From Candidatus Woesearchaeota archaeon (GTDB taxonomy: Archaea; Nanoarchaeota; Nanoarchaeia; Woesearchaeales; JAGVZT01), in contig JAFCGF010000005.1 in NCBI GenBank assembly GCA_017608295.1, positions 62,001 through 126,000 of the forward strand: a DNA stretch of 64,000 nt, in the 5' to 3' direction. The notes beneath the pieces were generated by a model. The model had not been told where the DNA came from. It did no database searches and saw only the letters and a list, made by a program, of their open reading frames with translations. The position numbers were made by a program, and so were the translations under genes. Shown here piece after piece: positions 60,701-64,000 of the stretch (position 1 is its first letter; the number at the start of each line of letters is the position of its first letter).

Positions 60701-61045
60701 ATAGTAGTCTCCTCTATTCCAATTATAATTATCTATGCTATATTCGCGAACAGAGCACACTGCAGAGTCAGAGAGTATAACTAATCTTGGGGAATTAAGG
60801 GCAGTGATATCAGTTTCTCCAAATGTGAAGTATCCTTGTGAGTCTGTCGTTGTGGACTGAATGTCTTGTGAGCCATCCCTGAGAACAACTGAAAAATTTT
60901 TTAGGCGATTAACTTCAGCATCTTTATTGCGCAACGAAATATTCCCATGAAAACAATCCGCAAATCCTGTAGGGATTAGAAGGAGGAATAGTGCCGCTAG
61001 GATGATAATCCTCTTCGACTTCTGTTTTTCGCGGAGGAACCACAT
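54755..61045 (-). CDS. 2096-aa secreted metallopeptidase / FG-GAP propeller / beta-repeat protein
   Basis: Signal peptide KRIIILAALFLLLIPTGFADC. Residues about 30-125 form a beta domain. A gluzincin-like zinc peptidase follows with LHEYSHFVMDHF (HExxH at 220-224) and CAYEEGFATYLPLAARD (likely third ligand Glu about 275). From about 470 to 870 there are six or seven FG-GAP/VCBS units (PVAADIDNDGVNEIII, SMVDLDNNGELEVVF, AVADVDKDGTVDIIY, AIADVDGDGYAEIIV), an integrin-like seven-blade propeller with calcium loops. The remainder is Ig/cadherin-like beta domains, a Cys-rich insert around 1430-1620 and a C-terminal series of N-glycosylated domains. No C-terminal membrane helix is visible, so it may be released or held by partners. 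Four genes follow or precede on this strand as one secreted set. Confidence 0.82.
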   Translation of the reverse strand: MWFLREKQKSKRIIILAALFLLLIPTGFADCFHGNISLRNKDAEVNRLKNFSVVLRDGSQDIQSTTTDSQGYFTFGETDITALNSPRLVILSDSAVCSVREYSIDNYNWNRGDYYEVEIVYSPLCDEVSPVLNSDPSDWDFADVDAIEMLQNLGEMYDYLTQFEDSENSDRDSDGSTGDEWNQAKCNIFAPFPELTNYYRPDIERIVINKGSAQHDAPLHEYSHFVMDHFYPYPLQTYSGGHSLDAPFESISVEPSWNVPFFDVQGCGSPSRCAYEEGFATYLPLAARDNDHYYSVKLLGTSANQGGFGITNIHFEDATVNGYQPEKAQDYELTTIKILWDIADSPDSQDSYPSSDDDWIHGEAEKTWELMRDEAPTDILKFFKKWMEQGPDYKKYECALCDIYRKQGIINLVDDYPSEYIQDMYDPKGPHCDWDTYRHNHQRTGFTLMRGDLSSTSGIEEAWSYDEAADSTVFLDSPVAADIDNDGVNEIIITASAPTLHGDDVIYALNRESDGTWRRMWHFPTESDGIQVDSIWGAPEVADIINDDNIPEVAFSTSSGQVFVLNAKDGRPAPGWESPYVVNDKLIAGDSPIKGSIQSVSMVDLDNNGELEVVFADMAYITQFTSHVYVLDKNAKETESWYAQSMGPEGTLAFANLDEDDELEIVSPSVSGLLVLDNDGSELYWYMHERQLFDTPAVADVDKDGTVDIIYTTASDECDLTCNSTGFTWGNYTWKVDKDGNIQGNYSHEWFANVDPAIGDLDGDNSDYEIVTGENRNLVSKFYGDYWGAPYGGKIVILDSDMTKLCEFTDGGDMDEIYASPVIADIDNDDTNEVIFGVKSGTVYAISYDGTSTCMEEWRWTLSGSVWSSPAIADVDGDGYAEIIVKHDSIINNPTMVAEAYQEYGVLTSQGESIPFDPLTGRVYGVFTHVPEKPVPEMMREAMHGFRIMTSSSSSITALDTQNQKPELPFIQDVKAIEGDTIDLGRSASDPNDDYLTYSFTSPILDNARWVTTEGNSSGTYEVLASVSDGQLRDSQLVTVEIFRWDTTNLTTFNDTESIQTLNYTDTESHSLGINISNQSRVWTAELYLSGFPHDYDTTPDYQAPNATVIEANEGEIWANLTADGNWSSYYSAGNATGAIVELSNLTVPASPGHLIVRLRARVYAQGNGRFAMYNYNTDLYEVVTSNVPPFFDTYKDLYFDLYTEDPLWPTNSTHFSLQVDDISDFVNSTNNDNATRWYYRYINGEWASQALYESEVRFLESISYPNNITVDFGDDGIDYTLPGELHEQHFILDEFNDTTQNGTWILNNDSETFFLSIPKDAIITYAALSVGNQSVTDINATIVEVKEFETEGFEPQSAWCTVWDWEDWNTHSCANGVWKGYFGPYCPSANNWKYYDADNDNFTEAYLLTSNSYYYTNMECKTVQVGGECSPNYIDGFAESDGDPTYSCDAAPCGDSSIEDVEEDDVKISYSSSSSSITTKEIWCMDSHTSAYQVGFGPYTLERCKNETTSTYYNANNTGCIPGDTSENYLVLECGRTDDCAGYEYCNTSTGNPLTYTCDHLSCDPACNYWENETFVNHTCVCNTLPARCENSTTQLNATHYCDAGHYPEPISTEIYVNDWWARSVPDYEIEDVDITLYLRYALEDCTADTQGYCQIRVNFSTPWNQTKFILDSLEVSYLTPALNFTMQDYVMSCTDLDCNYPITVTGADGRINASLAVYYSPETPPVIQAENLTIYEGQYAVIHVADGENDTLNITDNSTLWVQNGTSILWYANYTNSGTHSFTITADDDLMKDSEEVIITVNNVELPVIDVSTPDELYSDEILGRTVMFSIENDNGTTVPNVNWTVDTDDSLSVESNISFNLSSGEDLFVFFYHNYTTPGSKTLKVNATQDDLVASSELVIDIQSLNTSAYGAIDSTNYTQTFRFWLNNQYTKNVSDINCTIDFGNSDLAAGEILFNLTVNETILVFGAEDYGQTGYFEVNFTASTTAYGVHERIMNYSVPDMNATLLKNTYDNSTEQQFRFLIKNTFPASVSAVNWSFDTGEENRSSILEVPSDNHAVIIVLHNYSSSGTYNTIATVERGGLISNDTLTIEVT

Positions 61046-61070
61046 TATCCTTTACCTCCTATCGAAATCC

Positions 61071-62780
61071 TCATCTCATCATCAGCCTCACTGGATTCAT
61101 CATGACTGATGACTCTGGGGGATTGACTCGGATTGTCTGCGTGAAGTCGTAACGGACGGAGTCGTCTTCAGAGATGACGATGTGCATACGATGCTTACCC
61201 GGCACTAGGGGGCTGAGTTCGAGGAAGTAGTCCTTTGTCTTGTCTATGGGCACTGCTTTTTCTTCGTCTGAAGTGAACTCATAATCTAGTTCCTCAACTG
61301 ACATCTGCACTTGGATCTTCCGTGGCTTGCAGAGGGCCTTCAATGCCTTCGTACATTCTTCCCCGTATAGATTGCTGAACACGAGCTCAATGGTTCCTGG
61401 CTGCCCTGCAGTTAGCTCAGGGATGATGAGTTGATATTCGTCTGGCTGAGTTGGCTCTTCGTCAGATGTATACTCTAGCACACTCGCTAAGTCCAGCATA
61501 CCTGAGCCGTATTGCGCATCCTTTCCTTCGACGCCAAGGTCAAGGGCGCTCTGCTCAAGGAGAGACTTTATTCCCGTTGGTGACAGAGTAGAATCGTGCT
61601 CCAAGAGCAGTGCTGCAGCGCCCGAGACATGCGGGGCAGCCATAGAGGTGCCTGAGTAGCATTCATAGCCCCATGGCACGGATGAGCAGATGTTTTCGCC
61701 TGGAGCGACAAGATCTGGCTTGACGAAATCGTCAATCATCGCTCCTCCGCTGAATGCTAAGTGGTTGTTCTCTCTATCCACAGCACCAATAGTGATGGCG
61801 TTTTCAGCAATTCCTGGTGTTGTGACGCCAATGAAGTCGCCACAGCCATTGCCGCAGTTGCCTGATGCAATTATTACAGTAACGCCAGCTGCTACAGCTT
61901 CCTCAATCTTCTGTACTTCAGGAGAATTGAGTTGTTCTTCAGGAGAGCTGTCGTACGTTGCGCCAAGGCTCAAGGAGATGATGTCTGCATCATTAGCAAT
62001 CGCCCAATCAATCCCGTTGATGAGCCAAGACAATTGCCCGTAACCGTAATCATTTAGCACTTTTACATTGAGAATCTTCGCTCCTGGCGCAACTCCTACG
62101 TATTGTCCATCTCCTGCTGCGATGCCTGCTACATGTGTGCCGTGGCCGTGGCCATCATCTGAAGAAGTGCTTGTGAAATCTACGCTGGCGATGACTCTGC
62201 CACTTAGCATCTCGTGGTCAGCAGCAACGCCAGTATCAAGAATCGCAATCGTCACATCCGTGCCGAGAAGTCCCTCGTTCCAGAGCACATCAGCGCCGAC
62301 CTGATACACGCTTTCATCAAGATGAGCCATGGTTTCAAGGTCAGGCCAGACTTCAATTGTGGAATCGTCAGCAGCAAGAGCAGCAAGCTCCTCACCATCA
62401 AGCTCTGCAAATAGCAATTCATCATCTAGGCTCTTCTTTAGTTGTCCAGAACTGAGCACAGTAGAGAAATTCGCATCCTTGTGAACTTTGATGAGAACCT
62501 TTGACGTCTCGCTATCTTTGACCTGTCGAAGAGAATGATGGACCTTGCCGAGCTGCTGAATATCTAAGCGCTCATCGAGCTGCTTCTCCTTCTGCTTATT
62601 TGGAAGATTTGTGGCAAGAGCGACTGTTGCGAGAAGGAAACAAAGGATAAGAGCAAGCGCGCTAAGCTTGATTTGCCCTTTGTCAGAAAAGATGAACTTG
62701 CTGAAAATGGCTCCAAAAGAACTTCTTGAAGTTAAGCGCCTCCCTGCGCACAATGATTTTTGCTTGCTTTTTCCGTCCAT
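61071..62780 (-). CDS. subtilisin-like serine protease (S8), membrane-anchored
   Basis: 569 residues. A 37-residue basic N-terminus and a helix (38-57) form a signal anchor. A propeptide-like segment (KVLIKVHKDANFSTVL...) follows, then the S8 domain with Asp182 in AILDTGVAADH, His213 in HGHGTHVAG, oxyanion Asn308 in ASGNCG and Ser379 in SGTSMAAPHVSG; the triad is intact. A C-terminal beta domain of about 130 residues with two cysteines closes it. It is the first gene of the minus-strand secreted block and may process the adjacent giants. TATA at about 62896-62905 gives a leader of about 95 nt. Confidence 0.92.
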   Translation of the reverse strand: MDGKSKQKSLCAGRRLTSRSSFGAIFSKFIFSDKGQIKLSALALILCFLLATVALATNLPNKQKEKQLDERLDIQQLGKVHHSLRQVKDSETSKVLIKVHKDANFSTVLSSGQLKKSLDDELLFAELDGEELAALAADDSTIEVWPDLETMAHLDESVYQVGADVLWNEGLLGTDVTIAILDTGVAADHEMLSGRVIASVDFTSTSSDDGHGHGTHVAGIAAGDGQYVGVAPGAKILNVKVLNDYGYGQLSWLINGIDWAIANDADIISLSLGATYDSSPEEQLNSPEVQKIEEAVAAGVTVIIASGNCGNGCGDFIGVTTPGIAENAITIGAVDRENNHLAFSGGAMIDDFVKPDLVAPGENICSSVPWGYECYSGTSMAAPHVSGAAALLLEHDSTLSPTGIKSLLEQSALDLGVEGKDAQYGSGMLDLASVLEYTSDEEPTQPDEYQLIIPELTAGQPGTIELVFSNLYGEECTKALKALCKPRKIQVQMSVEELDYEFTSDEEKAVPIDKTKDYFLELSPLVPGKHRMHIVISEDDSVRYDFTQTIRVNPPESSVMMNPVRLMMR

Positions 62781-63092
62781 GTTTAGTGCCTAACCTGCAC
62801 TTCCAACATGTCCGCTAGTCTAACGCCTCTCCCCGTTTTCCAAACTCCATTTTCTTTTTGTGTTGGAAATTCTAATTATTTTTTCGCTTAAAGAAAGTTT
62901 ATAAATTCTTGTGACCTTTGAAAAATAGTAAAAAATCCCAGTATATTTTTTATACTAAATCGGGTTTAGACGAGAAGAAAAATTATTTATCCCGTTTTAC
63001 GAAGATTTATCTCCTTTTTTCATTTTGGGATAAATCCTCTCTTGATCCCTTAAGGAAAAGAATTATTAACTGGTAGGTCTTTTTTAGAAGAT
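62781..63092. other. AT-rich intergenic region between divergent genes
   Basis: 312 bp. It holds the subtilase promoter (TTTATAAA near 62898 on the minus strand) and, toward the right, GGGATAAATC and GGTAGGTC before the small Cys-rich gene. AAATCGGGTTTAGACG and ATCCCGTTTTACG suggest loose repeats. No gene, RNA or strong hairpin is seen. Base composition is visibly AT-richer than the rest of the window. Confidence 0.5.
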
Positions 63093-63368
63093 ATGATGAA
63101 TAGGGTATTGAAGATTGGATTGATGGTCCTAGGCGGCCTTTTATTACTTTACTTGGTATTTGTCGCAGAGTATTGGATAAGTGATTACTTGTGCATGGAT
63201 TGTGGGGGATTTGGTGAAGTTACAACCATTGATGAAGCATGCGCTACAGTTGGAGGAAAAGCATGCGTATTTTCGTGTCATGAAGCATGGATAAACGGAA
63301 CAGAAGATATCGTTCCCGAGGATGTCTATTGCTGCAATCTCTCTTATGATGGTCCTTGCAAGGAATAA
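63093..63368 (+). CDS. small exported Cys-rich protein
   Basis: 91 residues. The signal anchor VLKIGLMVLGGLLLLYLVFVAEYWI (5-29) is followed by a 60-residue outer domain with eight Cys (CMDCGG, CATVGGKACVFSC, CCNLSYDGPC), likely four disulfides. It is not a known family by eye. Codons are AT-richer than its neighbours. It is divergent from the subtilase. Confidence 0.65.
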   Translation: MMNRVLKIGLMVLGGLLLLYLVFVAEYWISDYLCMDCGGFGEVTTIDEACATVGGKACVFSCHEAWINGTEDIVPEDVYCCNLSYDGPCKE

Positions 63369-63571
63369 CTCTTATGATATAGTGCTAAACTACCCTTTAT
63401 GTCCTCTCATCTTCCCGGAAGTCCCATCTTCTGATTCTAAGTCCAGATGTGCATACTCTTTGTCATTATGAATTCTCACAGAAAAGGTTATCTCCTTAAC
63501 TAAGAAACATCGCAATTCTTCCGGTCATTTCCCCGCAACATTGTTAAGGGAAAAATCCAATGCGCCTGTCA
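63369..63571. other. non-coding stretch before the HNH gene
   Basis: About 200 bp with no convincing ORF, RNA or repeat; AT-rich. TCTTATGATATAG and ATTGTTAAGGG are the only weak promoter-like strings. Confidence 0.4.
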
Positions 63572-63859
63572 ATGGCCAATAGGTATATCGATAAATATGG
63601 ATATGAGAGATATGCAGATACTCATAGGCTCGTGCATAGGGGGATTGCGTATGAATACATCTACCGCAGAAACAGGAGTCACTATCCGCTTCAGTTTAGA
63701 TATTACCAAATCCATCATAGGGATAGGAACAAGAGAAATAATGTCCCGGGAAACCTGCAAATAGTCACACGAGGAGAGCACAAGCGGATTCATAAGCCAA
63801 GCTTCTTCCGCATCCTGTTCAGGCTGGTGTGTTTTTTTTCGGCTCGACGCGCCCACTGA
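63572..63859 (+). CDS. HNH endonuclease-like protein
   Basis: 95 residues from ATG 63572 (MANRYIDKYGYERYADTHRL); ATG 63560 adds four residues and is also possible. YQIHHRDRNKRNNVPGNLQIVTRGEHKRIHKP is an HNH motif: HH followed by D, N and the final H about 25 residues on, as in phage-type homing enzymes. The N-terminal half is basic and Tyr-rich. The last 20 residues run through an 8-T homopolymer (63832-63839), so the C-terminus may be affected by sequencing slippage. It probably derives from a mobile element. Its 3' end overlaps the small minus-strand gene. Confidence 0.7.
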   Translation: MANRYIDKYGYERYADTHRLVHRGIAYEYIYRRNRSHYPLQFRYYQIHHRDRNKRNNVPGNLQIVTRGEHKRIHKPSFFRILFRLVCFFSARRAH

Positions 63860-63920
63860 GGATATCGTCAAGCTTCTGAACCCAGTCAGGCACCTTGATT
63901 GATTCTTTCTTGTCTTCCAT
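63819..63920 (-). CDS. 33-aa small protein
   Basis: ATG 63920 reads MEDKKESIKVPDWVQKLDDI and ends after about 13 more residues in KKNTPA. GGTGAT lies 4 nt upstream of the ATG, one of the better ribosome binding sites here, and a TATA-like ACTTAATACTT precedes it. The frame crosses an 8-A run; one base more or less would extend it into the antisense of the HNH gene. The family is unknown. Confidence 0.45.
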   Translation of the reverse strand: MEDKKESIKVPDWVQKLDDILSGRVEPKKNTPA

Positions 63921-64000
63921 AACTATCACCTTGAACGAAGAGCTAGAGCCAGAAGTATTAAGTGGCTTCTGAGAACGCTTTGGTACAGTGCTGGTACCAA

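Noticed and set aside
63569..63871. 100-aa minus-strand frame opposite the HNH gene
   Set aside because: The HNH motif is on the plus strand. This frame lacks a ribosome site, whereas the 33-aa frame at 63920 has one.

Overview
The window is archaeal chromosome. The evidence is aIF5A with its hypusine-site lysine, eS1 (S3Ae), uS15, eL40, a group II chaperonin (thermosome), HerA and Mre11, an archaeal RecJ-type nuclease, a PGF-pre-PGF surface-protein domain, a tRNA-Ile with a mid-anticodon-loop intron, and TATA boxes centred about 26 bp upstream of many start codons (many leaderless genes). Families such as CGNGxCE cysteine repeats, LamG/FG-GAP surface giants and short winged-helix proteins suggest an uncultured DPANN-type lineage (Woesearchaeota-like). 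That placement is inference; no rRNA is present to test it.

Layout. 1-5.1 kb: a partial thymidylate kinase with a ParB/Srx-like gene, divergent from a TrmB-like regulator; an APH-like kinase converging on an AbrB-PhoU protein. 5.2-14.7 kb: information processing (eS1, uS15, RecJ-like; aIF5A-eL40-site-2 protease-TrmJ) interrupted by a 942-aa surface protein. 14.7-20.1 kb: small unknown genes, tRNA-Asn, intron-containing tRNA-Ile, an M23-type peptidase and a CapA-like metallophosphatase. 20.1-23.4 kb: a MacB-like ABC exporter operon. 23.4-28.3 kb: a PIN nuclease coupled to a YbaK deacylase, a cytosolic trypsin-like protease, a conspicuously structured RNA leader, a SemiSWEET protein and the thermosome. 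28.5-39.5 kb: an eight-gene same-strand cluster of exported proteins that looks like one surface apparatus, followed by a converging cytosolic gene that shares helical domains with one of the giants. 39.5-48.3 kb: Mre11 and HerA around an M23-like membrane protein, a HIT hydrolase, and an acyl-AMP ligase-ACP-acyltransferase fusion overlapping its own holo-ACP synthase. 48.4-64 kb: a possible small RNA, tRNA-Gly, a tyrosine recombinase, and a minus-strand block of secreted or anchored proteins (Cys-rich repeats, two LamG proteins, a 2096-aa metallopeptidase/FG-GAP protein, a subtilase), ending in an AT-rich segment with an HNH gene.

The strongest candidates for undescribed biology are (1) the 28.5-39.5 kb surface operon and its cytosolic partner, (2) the self-contained acyl-activation/ACP/acyl-transfer pair at 45.5-48.3 kb, and (3) the 25.80-25.89 kb leader, whose repeats allow mutually exclusive RNA hairpins. 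No CRISPR array, insertion sequence or rRNA was seen. Functional calls rest on reading motifs by eye; no database search was run.
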